From Enterococcus_G camelliae (lineage in GTDB: Bacteria > Bacillota > Bacilli > Lactobacillales > Enterococcaceae): a DNA stretch of 64,000 nucleotides. The position numbers were made by a program, and so were the translations under genes. This document shows, piece by piece, positions 8,238 to 14,821 of the stretch. The stretch covers positions 43,484-107,483 of the forward strand of contig NZ_JBHUMO010000001.1 in assembly GCF_042685105.1 (NCBI RefSeq), in the 5' to 3' direction. The notes under the pieces are model-generated. The model was not told where the DNA came from and did not search any database. It worked only from the letters and a program-made list of their open reading frames with translations. How positions within the stretch are numbered: the stretch's first letter is position 1; each line of letters opens with the position of its first letter.

Positions 8238-8551
8238 TTAAGGCTTAATATAAGCGAATCCTTTCTGTTGCAGCTCAACGAGATCGACAACACCCGATGG
8301 AACAATTTGAACGGTAGTGGTAGAGCGTGGAAATCGATTTTTTGAACACGCAAAGCGTTTTGACAAGCATGAAGCTGAGCCGGTGTGGTGGCAAAGAAAT
8401 CATAGAAATCTGCCAATAAAAAACCTTGGACAGCTACACCATTGGCGACGACAACAATCGTTGCTTGAGGTTCTGCTACAAAAAAATTACGGACATTTGC
8501 TTGTAGTTCTGCCCATTTTTTTTGTTCATCGATGTGGAACACAACCTTCAT
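8238..8551 (-). pseudogene. DsrE-family protein gene with a one-base frameshift
   Basis: Read from the ATG at 8551, the minus strand gives a DsrE-like protein through ...HALPLP, then runs into unrelated residues and stops at 8234. One base out of frame, from 8312 downward, the sequence reads VQIVPSGVVDLVELQQKGFAYIKP and stops at 8238; from memory this is the usual C-terminus of the small DsrE family. Restoring one A in the CTACCACTACC segment (8312-8323) would give LPTTVQIVPSG and an intact 104-residue protein. The ribosome site AGGAGGTG is intact. Either the gene is mutated or the assembly lost one base here. DsrE-family proteins handle sulfur or persulfide; the exact role is unknown. Confidence 0.8.
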
Positions 8552-8606
8552 TTTTAAACACCTCCTATCTATTAGTATAGGCGATTAATCGAAATAAAGA
8601 AAAATT

Positions 8607-8642
8607 CCAACTCTTTCTTCTTTGAAAAAGTTGGGTTTTTTT
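8607..8642. terminator. Hairpin with T run between divergent units
   Basis: CCAACTCTTT and AAAAAGTTGG form a stem followed by GTTTTTTT on the plus strand. It sits between the DsrE-like gene promoter and the zinc operon, where no plus-strand gene ends, so it may simply block read-through into the zinc operon. Confidence 0.4.
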
Positions 8643-8643
8643 A

Positions 8644-8703
8644 TTGACATTTAAAAGAGATACTGCTAAAGTCTTTCTGTTCAAATCGTAATAATTACGA
8701 TTT
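8644..8703 (+). promoter_or_regulatory. Sigma-A promoter with perfect Zur box (zinc-starvation control)
   Basis: TTGACA (8644-8649) and TAAAGT (8667-8672) are 17 bp apart, and a TG at 8664-8665 makes an extended -10. From 8683 to 8703 lies a perfect 21-bp palindrome with core TCGTAATAATTACGA flanked by AAA and TTT. This is the known Gram-positive Zur box. It would cover roughly +5 to +25, so zinc-loaded Zur should repress the operon. All downstream genes fit zinc limitation. Confidence 0.93.
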
Positions 8704-8742
8704 ATTTAATGCAAAACGAAACATGTGAAGGGAGCGTCATCT

Positions 8743-9012
8743 ATGGCTAAAAAATCGAAACAAGTCAAAGCCATGAAACAACAACAAATGATTGCAAGAT
8801 ATGCGGATCTTAGAGCAGAGCTAAAAGAAGCCAAAGATTATGAAGGATTAGCAAAATTACCAAAGAATGCTCATCCTAACCGTTACCGCAATCGCGATGC
8901 ACTCGATGGTCGACCTCGAGGATATATGCGTAAGTTTGGGCTATCACGCATTCATTTTCGTGAATTAGCTTTGCAAGGAAAGATACCTGGAGTGAAGAAA
9001 GCCAGTTGGTAA
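8743..9012 (+). CDS. rpsN2: Zinc-independent ribosomal protein S14 paralogue
   Basis: This 89-residue S14 is the long form without the CXXC zinc ribbon; it contains no cysteine. Conserved S14 features are the N-terminal MAKKSK, KLPKNAHPNRYRNRD, and the C-terminal GRPRGYMRKFGLSRIHFRELA region, which binds 16S rRNA in the 30S head. In B. subtilis the equivalent paralogue replaces the zinc-binding form during zinc starvation. The ATG at 8743 has GAAGGGAG 8 bp upstream. It is the first gene of the Zur-controlled operon. Confidence 0.95.
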   Translation: MAKKSKQVKAMKQQQMIARYADLRAELKEAKDYEGLAKLPKNAHPNRYRNRDALDGRPRGYMRKFGLSRIHFRELALQGKIPGVKKASW

Positions 9013-9030
9013 AATAAAGGAGGATGCAAA

Positions 9031-9198
9031 ATGGCAGTACCAGCACGTAAAACAAGTAAGGCAAAAAAAAGAGCGCGTCGGACGCACCAAGGAATCAAAG
9101 TGCCGAATCTTTCATTTGATTTAGCTTCTGGCGATTATCGAAGAAGTCATCATGTGTCTTTAAAGGGCTATTATAAAGGTCGTCAAGTAAAGGAGTAA
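9031..9198 (+). CDS. rpmF2: Zinc-independent ribosomal protein L32 paralogue
   Basis: A 55-residue protein starting MAVPARKTSKAKKRARR and continuing THQGIKVPNLSFD, the standard L32 N-terminus. The C-terminal zinc ribbon of normal L32 is absent; there are no cysteines, and the region instead reads GDYRRSHHVSLKGYYKGRQV. It is therefore the C-minus form expected to substitute in the 50S subunit when zinc is scarce. AAAGGAGGA lies 9 bp upstream of the ATG. It sits 18 bp after the S14 paralogue. Confidence 0.93.
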   Translation: MAVPARKTSKAKKRARRTHQGIKVPNLSFDLASGDYRRSHHVSLKGYYKGRQVKE

Positions 9199-9203
9199 AG
9201 CCG

Positions 9204-9587
9204 ATGGAAATCATTTATCCTCCATTAATTGAACAAGGAGCAGCTTTTTTTCATCCTCAGTCTTCCCAACCAATGGCTATGAAAGCAAATCTGTACCGAC
9301 AATTTGTGAAGCGGGGAATTTTAACAGAGACAGGTGAACCAACACAAACGGCTATTGATAAAGGCTGGGTTATCGATTTTTATGAAGCAGAGCATTTGAG
9401 CTTTGCGGAATTTTTAACGTTGTATCCAGTTTTTAGTCAATATGATGAGACAGTTTTTAAACAAATTGATGGATTTTGGGAAGTCCCAGTTGATTTTAAA
9501 GAAGAATTGATCCGAGAAATGGGTGCCAAATCGTTTTCTTATGATGAACAGATTCAGCTCGAAGCGTATTTATCAGAGCGTACATAG
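9204..9587 (+). CDS. Uncharacterised 127-aa protein in the zinc-starvation operon
   Basis: I do not recognise this protein. It is soluble and acidic, has 127 residues, and contains no cysteine, like most of its neighbours. The segment LYRQFVKRGILTETGEPTQ, followed by TAIDKGWVIDF, resembles the winged-helix tail of some phage antirepressor-like proteins (helix, beta hairpin with TxxG-PTQ-AIDKG); this is only a visual resemblance. It lies between the L32 and L33 paralogues with an AAGGAG site 8 bp before its ATG, so it is certainly co-transcribed under Zur. It could be a ribosome-associated factor, a regulator or a zinc-sparing substitute for another protein. Confidence 0.85.
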   Translation: MEIIYPPLIEQGAAFFHPQSSQPMAMKANLYRQFVKRGILTETGEPTQTAIDKGWVIDFYEAEHLSFAEFLTLYPVFSQYDETVFKQIDGFWEVPVDFKEELIREMGAKSFSYDEQIQLEAYLSERT

Positions 9588-9602
9588 AGAGGAAAAAAGT
9601 GA

Positions 9603-9752
9603 ATGAGACAATCAATTATTTTAGAATGTGTGGAAACGGGTGAACGGTTATACTTAACGAGTAAAAATAAACGGAACAACCCTGAAAGATTAGAGTTAAA
9701 AAAATATTCACCGAAATTGCGGCGAAGAGCCATTTTTCGTGAAGTGAAATAA
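9603..9752 (+). CDS. rpmG2: Zinc-independent ribosomal protein L33 paralogue
   Basis: The 49-residue product matches L33 in length and in the segments YLTSKNKRNNPERLELKKYS and FREVK. The two CXXC pairs of the zinc-binding form are replaced: one cysteine survives in LECVETGE, and the second pair reads KLRRR. It is thus a C-minus L33 expected to work without zinc. GAGAGGA precedes the ATG at 9603. It follows the unknown 127-aa gene by 15 bp. Confidence 0.93.
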   Translation: MRQSIILECVETGERLYLTSKNKRNNPERLELKKYSPKLRRRAIFREVK

Positions 9753-9762
9753 GGAGCGTCAC

Positions 9763-9882
9763 ATGGAAAAAACAGATTTATCAAGTGCGTATCGTCGTTT
9801 GAAAAGTCCAAATATCAAAACGAGGAAACGAGCGTTAAAAATAATTAAAACATACAAACGAACGAAAGCAGGCATTCGCTAG
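9763..9882 (+). CDS. 39-aa basic peptide, possible 'putative metal homeostasis protein'
   Basis: A short gene with its own AAGGAG (9751-9756), 6 bp before the ATG, and a 10-bp gap from L33. The 39-residue product begins MEKTDLSSAYRRLKSPNIKT and is strongly basic, mostly helical in appearance, with no cysteine or histidine. From memory it resembles short enterococcal proteins labelled 'putative metal homeostasis protein'; the function is not known. Its composition would also suit an RNA- or ribosome-binding peptide. Position directly before adcA in the Zur operon is the best clue to its role. Confidence 0.75.
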   Translation: MEKTDLSSAYRRLKSPNIKTRKRALKIIKTYKRTKAGIR

Positions 9883-9896
9883 AAAGTGAGGGAATC

Positions 9897-11432
9897 ATGA
9901 AAAAAAGTTGGAAATATTTGGGATTAAGTATACTATCTTTAGGATTACTAGGAGCGTGTGGTACCGACAACAGCACACAGAAAACCGAAAAAACATCGGA
10001 TAAATTATCGATTGTGACAACATTTTACCCGATGTATGAATTTACGAAACAAATCGTAGGTGACGAGGCTGATGTGACATTGATGGTTCCTGCAGGTCAA
10101 GAACCACATGATTACGAACCTTCAGCGAAAGATATCGCAAACATTCAATCCGCTGATGTTTTCGTTTATCACAATCCAAATATGGAAGGTTGGGTAGCCA
10201 AAGCTTCCAAGAGTTGGCAAAAAAATGCGCCACACATCATTGAAGGCACCAAAAATATGGTCTTATTGCCAGGAACAGAAGAAGAGGAAGGACATTCTCA
10301 CAGTGAAGGAGAAGAAGGCCATTCACATGAATTGGATCCCCATACCTGGTTAGCGCCTAGTTTAGCCATGAAAGAAGTTGAATCAATTAAAGAACAATTG
10401 GTCAAACTCTATCCGAAAAAGGAATCTGTCTTTACATCGAATGCAGAAAAATACTTGACAAAATTAAAGGCGTTGGATGAAGAATATCAAACAACCTTAA
10501 GCAACGCAAAACAAAAAAGTTTTGTGACACAACATGCAGCATTTGGCTACCTAGCACTAGAATATGGACTAACACAAGTGCCGATTGCTGGATTATCGCC
10601 AGAACAAGAACCAAGTCCAACCAGATTAGCAGAACTAAAAACGTACGTTCAAGACAATGATATTCAATATATTTATTTTGAAGAAAATGCCAATGATAAA
10701 GTTGCGCGGACGTTGGCAAATGAAGCAAACGTTAAATTGTTGGTTTTGAACCCTCTTGAAAGCTTAACCAAAGAACAAATGAAAAACGGCGAAGATTATA
10801 TTTCGGTAATGAAAGAAAACTTAGCTGCGTTGGAAAAAACCGTTTCAGTTGCAGGAAAAACAGTTCAACCTGAAACGACAACCGATTCACAACATACCGT
10901 AGCAAATGGCTATTTTGAAGATAAGGCAGTCAAAGATCGGACATTGAGCGATTATAAAGGTGATTGGCAGTCTGTATACCCCTTGTTGCAAGATGGCACC
11001 CTCGATCAAGTGTTTGATTACAAAGCAAAAATAAATAAAGATATGACAGCGGCAGAATACAAAGCCTATTATGAAACAGGCTATAAGACAGATGTGAATC
11101 AAATTATCATCAAAGACAACACGATGGATTTTGTTGTGAATGGAGAGCATCATAAATATACTTATGAATACAAAGGATACAAAATATTGAATTATAAAAA
11201 AGGCAATCGCGGGGTTCGCTATTTATTCGAAGCGACAGATGCGAATGCAGGTAACTATAAATACGTTCAATTTAGCGACCATAATATCGCTCCTGTGAAA
11301 ACGAGCCACTTCCATATTTTCTTTGGTGGAGAAAGCCAAGAAAAACTACTCGATGAAATGGACAACTGGCCAACCTATTATCCAAGCAGTGATTCAAAAC
11401 TAGAGGTAGCTCAAGAAATGATGGCTCACTAA
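9897..11432 (+). CDS. adcA: Zinc-binding lipoprotein AdcA fused to a ZinT domain
   Basis: The 511-residue protein starts with a lipoprotein signal ending LLGAC (lipid-anchored Cys21). Residues about 38-320 form a ZnuA/AdcA cluster A-I solute-binding domain, with ligand region TFYPMYEF, EPHDYEP, DPHTW and QHAAFGY, and a His/Glu-rich loop (GHSHSEGEEGHSH, about 132-144). Residues about 330-511 are a ZinT domain containing the family's metal-site histidines in DHNIAPVKTSHFHIFFGG. AdcA-ZinT fusions capture zinc outside the membrane for an AdcBC transporter. The permease and ATPase are not in this window. Repression by Zur is expected from the shared promoter. Confidence 0.96.
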   Translation: MKKSWKYLGLSILSLGLLGACGTDNSTQKTEKTSDKLSIVTTFYPMYEFTKQIVGDEADVTLMVPAGQEPHDYEPSAKDIANIQSADVFVYHNPNMEGWVAKASKSWQKNAPHIIEGTKNMVLLPGTEEEEGHSHSEGEEGHSHELDPHTWLAPSLAMKEVESIKEQLVKLYPKKESVFTSNAEKYLTKLKALDEEYQTTLSNAKQKSFVTQHAAFGYLALEYGLTQVPIAGLSPEQEPSPTRLAELKTYVQDNDIQYIYFEENANDKVARTLANEANVKLLVLNPLESLTKEQMKNGEDYISVMKENLAALEKTVSVAGKTVQPETTTDSQHTVANGYFEDKAVKDRTLSDYKGDWQSVYPLLQDGTLDQVFDYKAKINKDMTAAEYKAYYETGYKTDVNQIIIKDNTMDFVVNGEHHKYTYEYKGYKILNYKKGNRGVRYLFEATDANAGNYKYVQFSDHNIAPVKTSHFHIFFGGESQEKLLDEMDNWPTYYPSSDSKLEVAQEMMAH

Positions 11433-11539
11433 TATCCTTGTCCTATAGGTAGAAAATTATCCTTTTCTGCAAAAGCCGTGCTACAATAAAATGAAGTTGC
11501 GCTGGCTACTTGCTATAAGAAAAGGAGGGATGATGACAG

Positions 11540-12364
11540 ATGTCAATCATTGATCAGTTATTTGTTGATTATGCAAATTTTTCGGCTGTCGAGACGAAAA
11601 TTGCTGATTATATTGTACAGCATCCGCAAAAAATACCGAATATGACAATCGCTGAATTAGCGGAAGAAAGTCAGGTTAGTGAAGCTTCAATTAGTCGGTT
11701 TTGCCGAAAGTTGAATTTAGTCGGCTTTCACGCATTGAAAATCGAGATGGCACAGGTTACGTTGCCTAAAACAGACAACAAAGGGAATTTGAGCGCATAT
11801 CAGCAGCGATTGGCACATATTCAAACCAATAAACTAGCTGAAGTTGAACAAACCTTTCAACAATTGTCGGAAGAAACGGTGACGTTGGTTTTAGAAAAAT
11901 TTCGTACGGCTTCGCGAATTGTGTTTTTGGCCTATGGAAACACAATTCCAGTGGCAATGGATGCAGCCTATCGCTTTAATCAAATTGGTATCTCTGCAAG
12001 TGCATTTGATATTTGGGATACGGCTGCAGCTTATTTGCTAACAATGACTCCGGATGATCTGGTTGTCATTATTTCAAACTCTGGAGAAACCCGTCCGTTA
12101 ATTCAAGCCGCCCGTTATTGCCAAGAGCAGCAATTGTTTCTTATTGCATTAACCAATAATCGACAATCACCTATTGCTACCTTAGCAAATCTTCATATTA
12201 CGACAGCGACGCGTGAACGTTTGTTCCAAAAAGACTATTATTTTTCACGTATTTCAGCCATGCTAGTGATGGAGACGTTTTTCCTTTTGTTAGCATTTGA
12301 AGACCCAAATCGTTTAGAGTCTATCCGTCGCCACGAACAAATGATTTCAGATAGCAAAATTTAA
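11540..12364 (+). CDS. RpiR/HexR-family transcriptional regulator
   Basis: A 274-residue regulator. Residues 1-77 form the RpiR helix-turn-helix (IAELAEESQVSEASISRFCR), and residues about 120-255 a SIS domain that binds a sugar phosphate (VIISNSGETRPLIQAAR). An AAGGAGGG site and a likely extended -10 (TGCTACAAT, about 11489) precede it. A terminator separates it from an rpiA-like gene and an oxidoreductase gene. The double palindrome in front of those genes is its most plausible target, although another operon cannot be excluded. Confidence 0.9.
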   Translation: MSIIDQLFVDYANFSAVETKIADYIVQHPQKIPNMTIAELAEESQVSEASISRFCRKLNLVGFHALKIEMAQVTLPKTDNKGNLSAYQQRLAHIQTNKLAEVEQTFQQLSEETVTLVLEKFRTASRIVFLAYGNTIPVAMDAAYRFNQIGISASAFDIWDTAAAYLLTMTPDDLVVIISNSGETRPLIQAARYCQEQQLFLIALTNNRQSPIATLANLHITTATRERLFQKDYYFSRISAMLVMETFFLLLAFEDPNRLESIRRHEQMISDSKI

Positions 12365-12457
12365 TTTCAAAAAAGCTAGCTTTTTAGATTTTGTGTCAAA
12401 CAGCTGAAAATGCAAGAAATCGTATCAAAAATAGTGTCGTTTTTGCATAAATTTTGA

Positions 12458-12487
12458 AAAAGAGAGTGCTTCTGCGCTCTCTTTTTT
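12458..12487 (+). terminator. Terminator of the RpiR gene
   Basis: AGAGAGTGC and GCGCTCTCT pair around TTCT, followed by seven T residues. Confidence 0.85.
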
Positions 12488-12751
12488 GCTACTTTGTAAC
12501 TTTCATCAAGTGATCCTTTCCTTCAAGTTTTTGATTTGAATAAAACAGCTAAAAAACGCAAACGTGGCGACCGAAATAGTTCATCGTTTTATCTAGCAAC
12601 ACTGTGGATGACAAAAAATGGGCTTTTTTTAGAAGGCAAGAAACGAGGGTATTTTTTTCGATTCATCGGAAATGTATCGCTATGAATTTTCCCAGAAGCT
12701 TCGGTTGTTGATCTAATATTGGAGACTCTTCAGAAAATAAATGGTTTCTTT
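12488..12751. other. Intergenic stretch without a visible gene
   Basis: About 260 bp between the RpiR terminator and the rpiA-like promoter. I see no coding region with a ribosome site, no RNA signature and no repeat. Confidence 0.6.
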
Positions 12752-12799
12752 TTGACGAAATTAAATTTCATATATATAATGAATATGAAATTTAATTTA
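12752..12799 (+). promoter_or_regulatory. Strong sigma-A promoter inside a double palindromic operator
   Basis: TTGACG (12752-12757), a 17-bp spacer and TATAAT (12775-12780) form a strong promoter. A perfect 16-bp inverted repeat surrounds the -10: AAATTAAATTTCATAT at 12758-12773 and its complement at 12783-12798. Each arm contains a smaller palindrome of the form GAAATT-W-AATTTC (centres 12763 and 12793, 30 bp apart; the second copy ends in A). Two dimers could bind on nearly the same face and block the promoter. The adjacent RpiR regulator is the likely ligand-sensing repressor. Confidence 0.85.
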
Positions 12800-12824
12800 A
12801 AAATTGTTGATTGGAGGCATAAGC

Positions 12825-13487
12825 ATGAAGAAAAGATGTGCCGGCTACGCACTCGACTATATTAAACCCAAAATGATGATTGGTTTAGGTGGTGGGAGCA
12901 CGATTGCCTATTTGGTGGCGTTACTTCGTGAAAAACAAATGGAGATAACGATTGTCACTCCTTCTGTTCAAACAGCACAGCGTTGCCGTGAAGCAGGCCT
13001 ACATGTGGTACCAATGAACGAGGTTTTTCATGTGGATGTTGCATTTGATGGCTGTGATGAAGTAGATGAGCAGTTAAACGCATTGAAAAGTGGTGGAGGG
13101 ATTCACACAAAAGAAAAAATAATCGCGACAATGGCCGATGATTACATTTTATTAGTGGATGAATCAAAGGTTTCTCAAAAATTGACGTTTAAGGTTCCTT
13201 TGGTCCTAGAAGTTCTTCCTGAAGCACAAACAAAAATTAAAAAGGAAGTCCGTCGGTTAGGACATGAAATTATTGAGCGAATGAGTCAAACAAGTGATGG
13301 CTATACTTACACCGCCAATGGCAATTTGCTTATGGAGGTAACATTGAGGAGCGCAATCACCACTCAAGAAGTGTTGCAACAATTTTCAACGATGGTTGGT
13401 GTTGTGGAGACTTCTCTATTTTCTCAAATAGTAACCAAGGCAATTGTTGCAACGGCGGATGGGAAACGAATCATCGAAAGGGGTTAG
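12825..13487 (+). CDS. rpiA: Ribose-5-phosphate isomerase A family protein
   Basis: With the ATG at 12825 (TTGGAGG 7 bp upstream) the product is 220 residues, normal for RpiA. It shows the phosphate loop GLGGGST, the catalytic DGCDEVDEQ (usually DGADEVD) and the SGGGIHTKEK segment (usually KGGGG with a catalytic Lys). RpiA interconverts ribose 5-phosphate and ribulose 5-phosphate. The altered motifs and the location in a regulated two-gene unit, rather than alone, suggest a paralogue acting on a related pentose or hexose phosphate in a catabolic pathway. Confidence 0.85.
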   Translation: MKKRCAGYALDYIKPKMMIGLGGGSTIAYLVALLREKQMEITIVTPSVQTAQRCREAGLHVVPMNEVFHVDVAFDGCDEVDEQLNALKSGGGIHTKEKIIATMADDYILLVDESKVSQKLTFKVPLVLEVLPEAQTKIKKEVRRLGHEIIERMSQTSDGYTYTANGNLLMEVTLRSAITTQEVLQQFSTMVGVVETSLFSQIVTKAIVATADGKRIIERG

Positions 13488-13491
13488 AGAA

Positions 13492-14460
13492 ATGACCTAT
13501 CAATGGGGAATAATTGGAACTGGTGTAATTGCCAACGAAATGGCAGCAGCTTTGCGGGAATCGGGACGGACAATTTATGGTGTTACTAGTGGAAAAATAG
13601 AACATGCGCAAGCCTTTGCTGAACGTCACCATGTTCAGCAAGTGTTTACGACCTATGAGGGGTTGTTAGCGGATGCGAAGGTGGATGTTGTTTATATCGC
13701 TACTCCACACAATTTGCATTACCAAATGATTCGCCAAGCATTGCTTGCAGGGAAACATGTTTTTTGTGAAAAAGCTATTACAGTGAATGCGCACCAGCTG
13801 GAAGAATGTGTCGCGTTGGCGAAAGAACGCAATTTAGTTTTGTCGGATGGCGTGACGCTTTTTCATATGCCATTGTATAAGAAATTGGCTTATATCGTAG
13901 CAAGTGGTAAATTAGGTGCGGTGAAAATGATTCAGGTCAATTTCGGAAGTTGCAAGGAATATGATGTAACCAACCGTTTTTTCTCAAAAGAATTGGCAGG
14001 GGGCGCATTATTAGACATTGGGGTATATGCTGTTTCCTTTGCACGGTTTTTCATGACAAGCAAGCCCAATGTTGTATTGACGACAGCGAATTATTTTGAA
14101 ACAGGTGTCGATGAAACCTCAGGTATTTTGCTGAAAAATGACGTAGGTGAAATGGCTGTTATCGCACTAACCATGCGAGCAAAACAACCCAAGCGCGGTG
14201 TGATTGCTTGTGAAAAAGGCTTTATTGAAATCACCAACTATCCTCGTGCAGAAAAAGCGACCATTACGTATACTGACACTGGAAAGGTAGAGACAGTGAC
14301 GAGTGGTGATACAACTAAAGCCTTGCAATATGAAATTCAAGATATGGAAGACTATCTAACCAATCAATCTGGGGAAGATAATCTGACAATGATCCGCGAT
14401 GTTATGGACACCTTAACAAGTATTCGTTCACAATGGGGATTGGTCTATCCATTCGAATAA
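13492..14460 (+). CDS. Gfo/Idh/MocA-family NAD(P)-dependent oxidoreductase
   Basis: The 322-residue protein has an N-terminal Rossmann domain (WGIIGTGVIANEMAAAL), the family's conserved CEKAITVN (the EK(P) signature) and a C-terminal sugar-binding domain with GALLDIGVY. Members oxidise or reduce sugars, inositols or their derivatives. The ATG at 13492 follows GAAAGGGG by 8 bp and only 4 bp after the rpiA-like stop, so the two genes form one operon. The substrate is unknown; the pairing with a sugar-phosphate isomerase and an RpiR regulator points to a sugar pathway. Confidence 0.9.
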   Translation: MTYQWGIIGTGVIANEMAAALRESGRTIYGVTSGKIEHAQAFAERHHVQQVFTTYEGLLADAKVDVVYIATPHNLHYQMIRQALLAGKHVFCEKAITVNAHQLEECVALAKERNLVLSDGVTLFHMPLYKKLAYIVASGKLGAVKMIQVNFGSCKEYDVTNRFFSKELAGGALLDIGVYAVSFARFFMTSKPNVVLTTANYFETGVDETSGILLKNDVGEMAVIALTMRAKQPKRGVIACEKGFIEITNYPRAEKATITYTDTGKVETVTSGDTTKALQYEIQDMEDYLTNQSGEDNLTMIRDVMDTLTSIRSQWGLVYPFE

Positions 14461-14491
14461 ATGCTTTTTTTCAGAACATTCTGTCAGAAAC

Positions 14492-14519
14492 TTGACAAAT
14501 TACTTCAACGTGATATGAT
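14492..14519 (+). promoter_or_regulatory. Sigma-A promoter of the T-box leader
   Basis: TTGACA (14492-14497) and TATGAT (14514-14519) are 16 bp apart. Confidence 0.8.
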
Positions 14520-14525
14520 GCAATC

Positions 14526-14795
14526 AATTAGAAATAGTCTCATTCTTTGAGAAGGAGAGTAATTTGCTTTTTGAGAGTAGAGAGATACTGCTTGGTGGAA
14601 AGTATCGGATAAGAGCAAATGAAAATGGCCTTTGAGAATCTCTTGGCGATAGGTAGTTAAGAGCGGATCTTCTCCGTTAGCAGATGACCTGATGTCAATC
14701 AGGAAAAAGTGGGGAAATGATTGTTCCCAATAAAGGTGGTACCACGAGTGTTCGTCCTTTGATAGCCAGTTGTTGGTTATCAGAGGACTTTTTTA
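14526..14795 (+). ncRNA. T-box leader (probably methionine-tRNA sensing)
   Basis: The T-box core AAAGGTGGTACCACGAG at 14732-14748 closely matches the antiterminator consensus. It is followed by a terminator stem GTCCTTTGATA / TATCAGAGGAC (14754-14787) and a T run. Upstream lies an extended stem I in which TTTGCT (about 14563-14568) pairs with AGCAAA (about 14614-14619). The 3' side of the adjoining loop reads TGAAAATGG, where an ATG specifier is plausible and would fit a methionine enzyme downstream; an AAT reading is the alternative. Uncharged tRNA would stabilise the antiterminator and turn the gene on. Confidence 0.92.
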
Positions 14796-14821
14796 TTTTT
14801 AGAAAAGGATAGGTGGAAAAC

